From Linum tenue (Eukaryota > Streptophyta > Magnoliopsida > Malpighiales > Linaceae): a DNA stretch of 64,000 bases. A program made the position numbers and the translations under genes. Position 1 is the first letter of the stretch, and each line of letters starts with the position of its first letter. Below the pieces are notes generated by a model. That model worked only from the letters and a program-made list of their open reading frames with translations. It ran no database searches and was not told where the DNA came from. Shown here piece by piece: positions 12,076 through 22,492 of the stretch. The stretch is taken from positions 50,468,162-50,532,161 of the forward strand of contig CAMGYJ010000010.1 of the NCBI GenBank assembly GCA_946122785.1, given 5' to 3'.

Positions 12076-13014
12076 CCTTCCTTCCTTGCCTTCCGTCCTT
12101 GCCTTCCGCGCTGTACCTGTCCCCTACATTTCTTTATTTCGTTTGTTGGATTTGACGGACAGAACAGAACCGTGGAAGTATAACTGCCCGCACCGGTTAA
12201 CTACACCACAGATTGGATAACCCTAAACCGACAGCAACGTCAATTATGTTTAGTATTAGAATACTGAATGGCTAAACCTCGCCCTTGTTTTACTTTTATC
12301 GCCCTAACTTAAAACAAATAATTACTAGATCGTCCTTCATTCACCAAACAAATATCAATAAAACACATAGACTCTAATAAAATCCCTAAACCTCCTTCAT
12401 CTTCGTTGGACAAGATCGGCTAAACGGCCCTCGACCGGCGAGGCTATGAAATTGCTGATCAGTTATGATCTCTAGCAGGCGTTATTTAACGGAAGGGGGA
12501 AGGTGGCAGAGTTTGAGACGGTTACTACTAGACGTGTTGGAGTTGAATTGGGGATCCAAGAATATTCCATGTCACAAGATTTTCTTCTCAAAATTGAAAT
12601 TGGAGAAGCGGATCCAAACAGTTCAAATAACTTTCCCAAGTCCCAACTCTCAGGCGGTACATACAAGAACAGCCAAGTCAATTTGATTAGCATGACAAAG
12701 CATTCTCATTCTCCCGTAAGTTGTTGTCTATTTTTATGAAAATTTCTTAAGAATTTTTTTTTGACTAGGTCGCCCTGTTCATAAGTGCCGGAGGTGAATT
12801 GTGGTTGCGGCGGGTAATGGCAGCAACGAATGGTGGTGACTGGCGACAAGTATTGATGGGGTGGGAGGGTTGCCGACTTGCCGGATCCAATTTTATTTAT
12901 CAAAATAAAACATTTTCAAACCGTAGAAAAATATAAGGAGAAAGAGGTAATTTTAACTTTTATGTTAGGGCGATTGTAATAGAGTTAGGGCGATGAATAG
13001 CAATCCCCGTAGAA
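12076..13014. other. ACS upstream region and intergenic DNA
   Basis: The part nearest 12076 should hold the ACS 5' UTR and promoter on the minus strand. Overlapping short open frames between 12465 and 12900 have no family resemblance and lie in both orientations. A transposon begins at 13018. Confidence 0.5.
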
Positions 13015-13017
13015 TAA

Positions 13018-13578
13018 GACCATCTCCAACAACCAAATGTCAAAATGCTAGAATGCCAAAATTATTTGGCATTTTGGCACTTAAAAAGTGGTTTTTCTCC
13101 AACAAGCAAAGTCAAAATGCTAGAATGCCAAATCTTCTCATTTTGTGATAATCTAGCTTAGTGTAGGTTTCATCACTTTAATTAGATAGTTTATAGATTA
13201 TTTGTATATAGGTAGAAATAATTAATTAATACGAATGTTTCGATATATTTTTGTTTAATTTTGACATAAAAAAAATTTGTTAAATATGATGTTTATAGAG
13301 AAATCCGTGAAAAATAACTGTTACGGGCTAATAGAGCTGTTGGTAATTATTTGAGTGACTGAAATATATTTTTTTCTTCTTCTTTTTCAATTTCCAACGG
13401 TTATAAAGGTGGAAAAGTGTAGGGCCAGCTCCAAACCCACATTTAGCTTTCTTTGTCTTTTTCCAATGGGTTTTTGGCTGAAAATTTTGGCTTTTTTGGC
13501 TTTTTAGCTTTTCCCAATTGCCACTCGAGGAAGTATTTTAGGATTTTTGACTTTTAAGGTTAGTTGTTGGAGATGGTC
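13018..13578. mobile_element. PIF/Harbinger (Tourist-like) MITE, 561 bp
   Basis: The left end GACCATCTCCAACAAC is matched by the inverse GTTGTTGGAGATGGTC at the right end. TAA flanks both sides (13015-13017 and 13579-13581). Subterminal copies of CAAAATGCTAGAATGCCAAA occur near the left end. No coding capacity. It lies 6 bp from the next inverted-repeat element. Confidence 0.85.
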
Positions 13579-13584
13579 TAACAA

Positions 13585-14011
13585 GGGATCGGTTAGCATG
13601 CTAACCCTTGTATGGGTTGGCAAAATGACAACCCCTATTAATTATAGGTTTTTAAGGTAATTAATTTGTGTTGCATTTAATAATTTGTATGAATTAAAAA
13701 CACATATTAATTACTTTCCTTTTTTCAGTGCACTGGTAGTTGTATCAGTGCACTGGTATGCTGAACTCATATTAATTACGTTCCTTTTTTGGAGCTACCA
13801 TTGCAGTGATACATCTACTATTGCACCTGTACACAACTACCAGTGCACTGATACAACTACCAGTGCACTGAAAAAAGGAAAGTAATTAATATGTGTTTTT
13901 AATTCATACAGATTATCAAATGCAACACAAATTAATTACCTTAAAAACCTATAATTAATAGGGGTTGTCATTTTGCCAACCCTTTTATGGGTAGGCATGC
14001 TATCTCATCCC
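13585..14011. mobile_element. Foldback (long hairpin) MITE, 427 bp
   Basis: The left arm (about 13585-13765) and right arm (about 13830-14011) are inverse copies over most of their length, leaving only a short loop. The ends GGGATCGG...TAGCATGC and GCATGCTATCTCATCCC pair imperfectly. The inner arms contain repeated TCAGTGCACTGGTAGTTG. A transcript would fold into a nearly complete hairpin. Target duplication is unclear. Confidence 0.8.
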
Positions 14012-14690
14012 GAATAACAATTATAGGTAGAGCGGACACATGAATTGGTGGATTAGATTGAAGTATTTATGGATTAAATGAATTGGATTAAATGAATTGG
14101 ATCAAATAGGTTATAGATTGGTGGATTCATGGATTGTATCAAGTGGATTGGTGAATTGATTTATTGATAGGTATCAAAATATAACTTTCCAATAATATTT
14201 TTTCATCTAAAAATAAATTTTAGGAACCAAATTTATAGGTTAACTATTGACCACAAACAAAAAAATTTAGTTTGTAATTTTAATGTGAATTTTTAGTATG
14301 CTTTTTTTTAGTAATTTAAATTTTTATTACTTTGGTGCTGACATGACATGAGTTGGATCGTTGACCATTAACCGTCCAAATTGACGGTCAAACCACACGT
14401 CCAGGAAATTGAGTCTATATGGTGGATAGTTGAGGCTAGGATAGCAATTTGAAACCACGAGCTTGATTACATAGGTAAATTTCGGGTAAGAATAAGATAT
14501 TAACCCTTAATTTTAAGAGTGGTCGGATTTAAGGGGTGAGATTAAAAGATTTTTAATTTTCCTTACTTTTTTAATCATATGGTCTCTTATTTGTTCTAAA
14601 TGGATTTTTTTTAAGAGATGGAATTGTTTTGTTGTGATCTACAAAATTATATTCACTTTTAATATATTTTGAGGAAAAAGATTTACGTAC
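14012..14690. other. AT-rich intergenic DNA with a degenerate GGATT-rich stretch
   Basis: Positions 14046-14160 hold an irregular repeat of GGATTAAATGAATT-like words. The rest shows no gene, RNA or clear transposon end. Confidence 0.5.
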
Positions 14691-14693
14691 CAC

Positions 14694-15110
14694 CCATTAC
14701 CACTTGTTGCCAACTTGGTACCCCTCTGCACAACCTTGTTTTTACTAAACTTTTGAGAGAGAAAAATCATGGAATGAACGAGTTCATCATGATATATTAT
14801 GTTTTACAAATTTCAGGGAGGAATCTCAGGACCAAATAAACGACAATATACCACCCTGGTATAAGATGGTAACTAGTGGTAGACGGTGATTAAATGAGAT
14901 AAATGATGATTAGTATATTCCTCTTATCATGTATATACCATTCTACACTGACATATTCATGCCACCATGGTACACTTCCATACCATCATGATATAATCAT
15001 ATGTACTACCTATCATTACCACTACTGTGTAAATTGATAATATATGCCTCAATTTTTTTATTTAAAATATATCAAAATGGATTTCATTTTGAAGAACACA
15101 ATTTAATTTT
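14694..15110. repeat. Dispersed noncoding repeat, copy 2
   Basis: It shares ordered blocks with 1298-1778, including ACCACCCTGGTAT, ATGATTAGTATATTCCT, ATCATGTATATACC, CACCATGGTA and a final AAAATATATCAAAATGG. Same orientation as copy 1. Boundaries are approximate. Confidence 0.6.
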
Positions 15111-15503
15111 TTTTGGGAATTTTTTTATTACAAAATAAAGCAAAAGTGATACAGCTGTGAGAATTCAAGGGATAATACCATTAAAAATATAAACTTTTAG
15201 CAAAATTGTCATTTATATTTAGGTAATGACTATTTATTAACCAAAACTTTTAGTTAGTAATTTTGAATTGGCAATATGATACTGACTTGGAAGAGACACT
15301 TGAAGGTTAACATTCCAAAATTTTAGTACTTTAACTAAGAAAAGAGCTACAAAATCATTAACAATAATGTAAAAATGGATAATATTTTGATGCACTATGA
15401 AAAATTTGGCTAATTAATAGCATTTTAATAGGTTTGGATAATATAAAAGAATCTGGAAAAGGATTGGATAAAAAATAGACATTATCCTTTAGGATTTTGC
15501 TAC
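15111..15503. other. AT-rich intergenic DNA
   Basis: No gene or structured element was recognised between the dispersed repeat and the GGTCGACC element. Confidence 0.6.
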
Positions 15504-15512
15504 GGTGACATG

Positions 15513-16168
15513 ACATGGACTTTTCGGTCGACCTAATCCAAAATGCAGTCGACCGAATTGACTAATTCATGTATGTGAGGTTCCGAGACGCGATCGACCT
15601 CTTACATAATATGGTCGACCGCTTTGGTGGTCTAACAGAATGAAAGGTCGACCCAAATACCTCATAGGCCGACTCTTGTGCACCTAAGAGGTCGACCGCC
15701 TTCACACCGTATCCGTATTGGATACGGATTCCAACACCAGAAAGGTTCCACAATTGGACAAGGAAACGAATTGGGTCGACCCATTCACGTCCTAAATCTC
15801 TATAAATACGAATATAAGTCCCCTTCAACGCCACCAAGTCTGAATTAGGTTTTTTTCCGATTTAGAGCCTTTGTGAAGAACACTTATCTTCTATCTGGTC
15901 GATCGCTTTCCTTATCTGGTCGACCATTTTGTTAATGACTGCCATCAAGTGGTCGACCTATGTACCTTTTCGGTCGACCATGTTGTTTCTGACGCCAACG
16001 AAATGGCCGACCGAGGTTTTATTCTGGTCGACCAAAAATAACAACTTAAACTATGTGCGGTCGACCAGGTGGTCGTTGAGGTCGCCCGCAATGATTTCTC
16101 GTGCTGCCCCAGTTAGTCAATTCGGTCGACCGCCTTCAGGATTAGGTCGACTGAAAAGTCCATGTCAC
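15513..16168. mobile_element. Nonautonomous inverted-repeat element studded with GGTCGACC palindromes
   Basis: The two ends are inverse copies over about 60 bp, both containing ACATGGACTTTTC(G/A)GTCGAC followed by CTAATCC and a GTCGACCGAATTGACTAA block. Eleven exact GGTCGACC palindromes and several one-base variants (GGTCGATC, GGCCGACC, AGTCGACC) occur inside 656 bp. GGTCGACC was otherwise noticed only once in the window, near 62333. GGTGACATG lies directly outside both ends (15504-15512 and 16169-16177), a possible 9-bp target duplication, although it partly resembles the terminal repeat itself. No convincing coding frame. Superfamily unassigned; Mutator-like is the best guess. Confidence 0.7.
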
Positions 16169-16177
16169 GGTGACATG

Positions 16178-17300
16178 CATGTCATAGTAGGCATACCCTA
16201 TCCTTTATATTTTAAACTTTCAATAAACAAAAGGTCTAATACCACTAAAAATACCAACCTTTAGTGACTTTTCCATGTGTATTACGAAACTTTCGATATT
16301 ACAATTGTATACCAACCGTTAATTTTTTCGGTTAATAGAAAATAAGTTTGCAATGATATGGCTATTGACATGGAATTTATAAAGAAAAATTTTAAATTAA
16401 GAAAATGGGGTAAAACCGGCGAGTTGCAAATTAGCCATCGCCGAGCTTAACGTCATGCTCCCGGTGTCGGCTCAACATTGCTCAAACCACTACTAATTTT
16501 CCAATGAAAAAGAACATATCTCGCCAAAATCCCCAATTTCGCCTCTCCACTTCTCCCCCAAATTTTCAATTTCAGTTCATCTCTCAACTTCTTCCCCAAA
16601 TATCCAACTCCATCTCTACTAGCACCGGGCCCGCGTCGTTGACCGGGTAAATTACACACAATCTTCTTATTTGGTAAAATTTGAAATATAAACTCAATTG
16701 ATAATAGTTCATTTGTTTTCGTAACTTTTGTAATAAAATCGTGTTTGTACAAAAGTTTATCCCAAAAAATATGTTTATTAATACCTACGAAAGTTATATC
16801 TAAAAATTGTTGTGTGAAAGTGTTTATGGGATAAGTTCAAATTAAGCTATCCATGCGGATTGAGTGAATTAATGTTATTATGAAGATTAATTAAGAGAAT
16901 TGATTCGTAATTTTATAAACAATAATAATAAGCAATAATATTCATAATGTGTTGAAAAAAATGTTATATGAGATGAACGTAAAAATAGTAACAGGAAATA
17001 AATACTTGGGCCACCAATCCAACTGTCTAATTGATTTCCAGCCCACAGAAGAATGGGCGAATATTGAGCCACTAGTTTGAATGATCGGGAAGTGGAACCA
17101 AAGTCGAAGGCTGTATCCGTCCTTCACCAACCAATCGACTTCTTTCTGGTTCTAATCTTATCTTAGATTCTCAATAGTTATGCTTCATCTTCCCCGGGTT
17201 CTCCAGTGATTCCTTCTAATCCTATCTCTTCATACTCACCAATCTGAGAATCCCTAGCACCGGGCTCGGCCTGTTGGCTGGGGAGTTTGATTATTATCTA
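16178..17300. other. Intergenic DNA with two CTAGCACCGGGC sites
   Basis: CTAGCACCGGGC(C/T)CG occurs near 16618 and again near 17254. On the minus strand each reads as a GC-rich, partly palindromic stretch ending in CTAG, which resembles a Helitron 3' end. No helicase, matching 5' end or gene was seen. Confidence 0.35.
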
Positions 17301-17462
17301 TTTTGTATGTGTTGTTGCCACTTATAATGTGTGTAAATGACAAAGATCATTATGTATCTTGTATGAGTAGTTACCACTTATAATGTATGTAATTAGCAAA
17401 CATTATTATGCATTTTATATGTGTTGTTACCAATTATAATGCGTGTAAATAACAAAGATATG
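17301..17462. repeat. Minisatellite, about three units of 56 bp
   Basis: Three successive diverged units each contain a TGTGTTGTTGCCACTTATAA-type core followed by a GTGTAAAT(G/A)ACAAAG-type segment. The last unit is partial. Confidence 0.7.
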
Positions 17463-19420
17463 CAACTGATAGCGATATACATGTTTACAAATAAAACATT
17501 TATATTAGATCTTTGATATAGTACAACATATCGATGAAAATGTTTTCCAGTATTTATCATCTTTGTTGATCACGATATAGGTTATAGATATGAAATTGTA
17601 TGATTTGAAAAGGACCGTTGGGGATTGATAGCCACAAACAAATTACCTAAATTGCTAGCCTCAAATTTAATATTTTGTCTCTTAAGTTCCATATTCACTT
17701 AATATGCACAAAAGAGATAAGCGATATAAATCAAGTACTTCAATAAATTGAAAACTAATTATCACCAAGATCTTATGATTCCATGATAACCGGAAGGGAT
17801 ATATTTAAAATCTCGCACCAAGAGAAAAGTTTGATAACATATTCAACAAAATTGTTGCAATCCTTCCCGCAACAGGTAAAGAAGTTAGACTCTCCCAAGT
17901 ACCAAATATTCATCTCCAATTTTAATTTTTAAGTGCCTAACCCCCAAGATTCAATTTAAAAAGAAAATACGCATGCTCTTGCAATTAATCTCACCTACAA
18001 AGACGAATGAATCTAGGAGCAGGAAAGACAATTTTGACCGAACGACAAAAGGAAGTGCATAACATAAAGACTCTAGTAGATTATGAAGAAGGGAAAGATG
18101 TCACTGGGAGGCTCAAACTTGACGGAAGGAGAAGGGAAGGCGAAAGGAATATATTTGTGGGTCAAGAGAAAGGGAATGACAAAACTTAGTAACAATTATG
18201 TTTTATTTCCTTCACAATGTGAAACAAAATACGAAAGAAAGAAAACTACCATTTCATGGAAAAACCAAGATTAGCTGAGAATTTTTTAGACTTTTGAAAA
18301 TGAAACCTGGAAACAAAAACTTTGTTCAGTAATGATTTACTTTATATGAAAGCTTGGTGGTCTGATTACCATATTGTTAAATTTAATTAGTTTTTGCATA
18401 ATTATACCATATCGACGATCTAGCATAAAAAGCCTATCAGAGCTCAGCCATATAGACAATTTTAGTAGTACAAAACGGTTGAACAACAGTTTCAACACAA
18501 AACATCATATCATTGATTTTTTTCGGTACAAACTCTGGTAATATTTTGCAATTTAATCAATTTAAATTAACAATAATTCTCAAATTAGGTGAAAACAAAT
18601 TTGTGTCGAAGGTTAAGCTTACTTTTTAGTAAAACGATTACATAAATTTAAAAAATGATTAAATATTAAATCCTCAATTTTTTCTGGTATTTAAATATTA
18701 ATTGTCACTTTTGCATGTGACGTTTAGACAGACAGTTACATAATTTAAAATAAATTGATTATCATAATTAAAGGATCCGTCTCATTGAGTCATTTCTCCA
18801 TATTCCTTCCCAATCTCTCTACATAACCAATATATATAATAAAATTAATTTAATCTCACCCGTTTATCTCTTCTCCATCACAAACCTTATTATTTTCAAA
18901 ATACATCAAATTCTCGATTTGGCATAAAAATATCCACAATTGTTAATATCCGCGGAAATCCGATCAACCAAATAGGGTAAAACTCAAACTTGAAAAATAT
19001 TCAGTTGATATGGATAAAATTAAAATTTGAATATTATGATAATGAGTGGATATGATTTTGTTACTAACCAACCCGAACCCTCTCAACTTTACACATATAT
19101 ATGTATTAACATTATTTTTCTTTACATATTTTATAAAATCAACAGACTCTAGAACATATTAGCTATAAACAAAGGTATAATACCTATCCAGTTTTCTTTA
19201 ATTATTTTTGCTCATTTATAAGAAAATATATTTTTGCTTGGTGTTATTCTACAATAAGATCTCTAATGTGATATTATCATTAAACATGGCGGGTCAGGCG
19301 TATACTATACGTCAGGTACAACTAGTGAGATAACTTTATCTAGACCATGAAGTAAATCTAGTTTGGGGTATAATACTATACCTTAACCTCTAATGGATAA
19401 ACCCCAGGCACCGATTTTCT

Positions 19421-19423
<3 letters not shown>
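17463..19423. other. AT-rich intergenic DNA without a recognisable gene
   Basis: Only short frames without family resemblance; no transposon termini recognised. Base composition is strongly AT-rich throughout. Confidence 0.6.

Positions 19424-19508
<85 letters not shown>
19424..19508. repeat. Compound (CT)n(TA)n microsatellite
   Basis: About 50 bp of CT repeats run directly into about 35 bp of TA repeats. The TA part abuts a MITE. Confidence 0.95.
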
Positions 19509-19511
<3 letters not shown>

Positions 19512-19922
19512 GCTACTTTGGTGCACTTACTTTTTTGGGTGCACTCAGTGCACCCAACTCTAAAAACGTCCATAATACATCAAATTTTGAACTTTAATTA
19601 GTACTCTCAATATAATATGATGATATGACATAGAATCATAACAAATCAATCCATTACCCTAACCCCTTAACCTTCAATTTTTAATCCCAACCCAAAATCT
19701 CAAATTGTAAACCTAAACCCTAACCCTAAATCCCTAAATCATAAATCCTTCAAATTAAAGTAAATTTTGAATGAATTTTTTTTCAAATTCATGTGCTTCT
19801 TGTTCATAATATCATAAGCAACAATTGATACCGTTTTGACATGAATCGCATGGTCAGAATGACAATTATGAGGCGGGTGCACTGAGTGCACCCGAAAAAG
19901 TGGGTGCACCGAATACGCCACC
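19509..19922. mobile_element. MITE inside a (TA)n microsatellite, GGTGCAC family
   Basis: The left end GTGGCTACTTTGGTGCACTT and the inverse of the right end, GTGGCGTATTCGGTGCACCC, match over about 50 bp and include GGGTGCACTCAGTGCACCC. TA repeats lie on both sides. Interior is AT-rich with short CCCTAA-type runs near 19700-19730. No coding capacity. Confidence 0.8.
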
Positions 19923-19937
19923 ATATATATATATATA

Positions 19938-20347
19938 GGGTACCCAGGGTTTTAGGGTACCCAGGGTGAAATTCGGGGTACCGCATAACTTGAGTAGGAA
20001 AACACTATCCAGAACTTGGAATGACTGATCTTTCGGACATGACACTATACTCTAAACCTTAAAGATCAAAATCTAGGTATTAATTCTCTAAATCTTATAA
20101 CCCAAAATCAATTAATTAGAAACAATAATCGACGGTTATGATTCGTCCAAATATAGGCCAAAAAAATCAATGCACCATCTTAGGGTTTATAGTTTATGAT
20201 TTAGATAATTAGGACCTAGTGTTCACTCATTAAGGGTTAGGGTATAGTATCATGCCCAAAAATCCTGCTAATTCGAAGTCTATATAGCGTTTTCATACTC
20301 AAAATATGCAGTACCCCGAATTTCACCCGGGGTAATGTAGAAGGTAC
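19938..20347. mobile_element. MITE inside (TA)n, GGTACCC family, copy 1
   Basis: The ends are inverse copies built on GGTACCCAGGGTGAAAT and ACTTGAGTA...CTATCCAG. The interior matches the copies at 51226-51630 and 51650-52052 closely. It lies only about 15 bp of TA repeat after the preceding, unrelated MITE. The left end has a short duplication of GGGTACCCAGGGT. Confidence 0.85.
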
Positions 20348-20467
20348 TATATATGGTAATGACTAGTAAGTGATATATCACTAGGAATAAATCAATTAAA
20401 TGTACGAAATTTATAAAAAAGGACTAAATTTTAATCTACAATGTCGTTAACTCCGCCCAATTGAAGA

Positions 20468-20620
20468 TTTATACTTTGGATGGATTGTACTGGACTGGAC
20501 AGTTTTGGGCTAGGCAGAATAGAGTATTTTCATTCATCTCTCTTAATTTACATCCAGGTACATGAAGAAAAGGGATCGAAAGTATCCCCAATATTCAAGT
20601 GATGATCATGAATGAAATCA
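20468..20620. repeat. 153-bp direct repeat, left copy
   Basis: It is nearly identical to 22132-22284; I see about three substitutions. The pair directly flanks the long inverted-repeat element at 20621-22131. Confidence 0.9.
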
Positions 20621-22131
20621 AATTTGGTCACTGAGATTACAAAATCGGGACATGTTTAGTCACTAGAAAAAGTTAATATCAAATTTGGTCATTATAATTA
20701 CTAAAACTGGACGCATTTAGTCACTCGCCGTTAGTCTCAGTCCAACTCCGTTAATGAAGTCCGTTAAGTGCTGATGTAGAAAACAGAATTGCCTAATCAG
20801 CTGGATATAACCCAACAAAAATAAAACCTGACCCGCCACGTCATTATAACCCGCCACGTTATTATAACCAACCCAACCCATGACCCAATCCTACCCAACC
20901 CTTCTTCCTCCTTCCTCCCACCTCTGCACCTCCCAGGCTCGATTGAGCAACGCCGCCGACGAGCCCGCTGTTGACTTTTTCCTTAATTGGTTATGAGTTA
21001 GAGAGAGAGAGGGAGAGACAAGTCTTGGAATTGCGGGAGGAGGTGGGAGGAAGGAGGAGAAAAGGAATTCCCAACATCCCATCCCAGTTCGAAAGAGCAA
21101 GATCCATCCCAACATCGTAGTTCCATTGACGGATTCCCACGCTTCCATCCAGTCTCAGCCGAGGAGCAAAGGAATGATGTCGTGGCTGTTTCCGAGGCTG
21201 AGGAAGAAGCCCACGAAGAACACAGCTACTACTTCGCCGGTGAGAGCAGAGTCCGAGGAGGCCTCGCAGGCATTCGGGGAACTGGGTTTGCTGTCGATCG
21301 AGAATCTGCGGAGGGAGTTGAGGGAATCGAATGAAACTAGGGACGCAACATTGACAGAAGTCGCGGAAACGAGAGCTTCGTTAGGCCCACTGAGGCAAAA
21401 GATCGAACACCTGGAGGGCTACTGCGAGGAGCTGAAGAAGGCTCTGAAATCCGCCACGAGATCCAAAGGGCGAGCCAAATCAATCGATGGGTACTCACAA
21501 AACAACAACTCGAATCATCATCCATCCATTCTCCCAGTGACCGACGAAGCAATGGTGGAAGGGTTCCTCCAAATGGTGGCCGAATCCAGACTCTCAGTGA
21601 AACAATTCTGCAAATCCCTAATCTCCCAAATCGAAGACGACACTGCCGATTCCCCACTGATCGAAATCCTGCTCTCCCTCAATTCCAACCATCCCAAGAC
21701 GATCCTCCACCACTTGGAATCCATAATCAACGACACGATGCACCAGGAGGCCTCGCAGGAGAGCGGCGGCGGTGGTTTTGGGGAAAGAAGGAGGTGGGAG
21801 GTGTCGAGGTGGGAGGAAGGAGGAAGAAGGGTTGGGTGGGGTTGGGTCATGGGTTGAGTTGGGTTGGGTTGGTTATAATAACGTGGCGGGTTATAATGAC
21901 GTGGCGGGTCAGGTTTTATTTTTGTTGGGTTATATCCAGCTGATTAGGCAATTCTGTTTTCCACGTCAGCACTTAACGGACTTCATTAACGGAGTTGGAC
22001 TGAGACTAACGGCGAGTGACTAAATGCGTCCAGTTTTAGTAATTGTAGTGACCAAATTTGATATTAACTTTTTCTAGTGACTAAACATGTCCCGATTTTG
22101 TAATCTCAGTGACCAAATGTGTCTTTAACCC
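20621..22131. mobile_element. Pack-type element with about 320-bp terminal inverted repeats
   Basis: The left arm (20621 to about 20935) and the right arm (about 21790-22131) are nearly identical inverse copies, including TTTGGTCACTGAGATTACAA, CGCCGTTAGTCTCAGTCC and GCCACGTCATTATAACC blocks. The right terminus reads GGGTTAAAGAC on its own strand; the left lacks those bases. Long similar arms plus an enclosed host-gene fragment suggest a Pack-MULE-like element. The usual 9-11-bp duplication is not seen; 153-bp direct repeats flank it instead. Arm similarity implies recent activity. Confidence 0.8.
21126..21857 (+). pseudogene. IRK-interacting-protein-like gene fragment captured in the inverted-repeat element
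   Basis: An uninterrupted frame of 243 codons lies between the inverted arms. Its N-terminal half has a basic MMSWLFPRLRKKP start, then LLSIENLRRELRESNETRDA and a coiled-coil-like heptad stretch (residues about 55-110). The C-terminal half has EAMVEGFLQMVAESRLSVKQ and ILHHLESIIND, which I recognise as the middle of plant IRK-interacting-protein/GIL1-like proteins. The conserved C-terminal half of that family is absent. The last about 30 residues come from the right inverted arm. It is therefore a fragment, probably copied without introns or from one exon. Whether it is transcribed is unknown. The family assignment is from memory of the domain and moderately secure. Confidence 0.65.
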
Positions 22132-22284
22132 TTTATACTTTGGATGGATTGTACTGGACTGGACGGTTTTGGGTTAGGCAGAATAGAGTATTTTCATTCA
22201 TCTCTCTTAATTTACATCCAGGTACATGAAGAAAAGGGATCGAAAGTATCCCTAATATTCAAGTGATGATCATGAATGAAATCA
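22132..22284. repeat. 153-bp direct repeat, right copy
   Basis: Mirror partner of 20468-20620 in the same orientation, starting directly at the right end of the inverted-repeat element and continuing into ordinary DNA downstream of the ERF gene. Confidence 0.9.
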
Positions 22285-22492
22285 GAGGATGAGAAAGGCT
22301 TAAAAAAAAAAAGAAGAGAGAAATCAGTTGAGTGATGAAGATCGCGTGCTTGTGGATGCAAGGAGGGGCGGCCACATGCCTCAAACCACGCCGGTAAAGG
22401 AGATAGAAAAAAGAAAAACAGGGAACTTGCATATAGGGTTTAGGAACACAGGCACTAGGGAGCAGGTGGCGGCCTCAATTATTGATAGACAG

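Noticed and set aside
12465..12900. Small genes upstream of ACS
   Set aside because: Short overlapping frames on both strands, with no conserved residues or splice context.
13685..13885. 66-codon open frame
   Set aside because: It spans the loop of the foldback element and arises from the inverted repeat.
18007..18274. Two overlapping Lys/Gly-rich open frames
   Set aside because: They come from purine-rich DNA and lack any recognisable domain.
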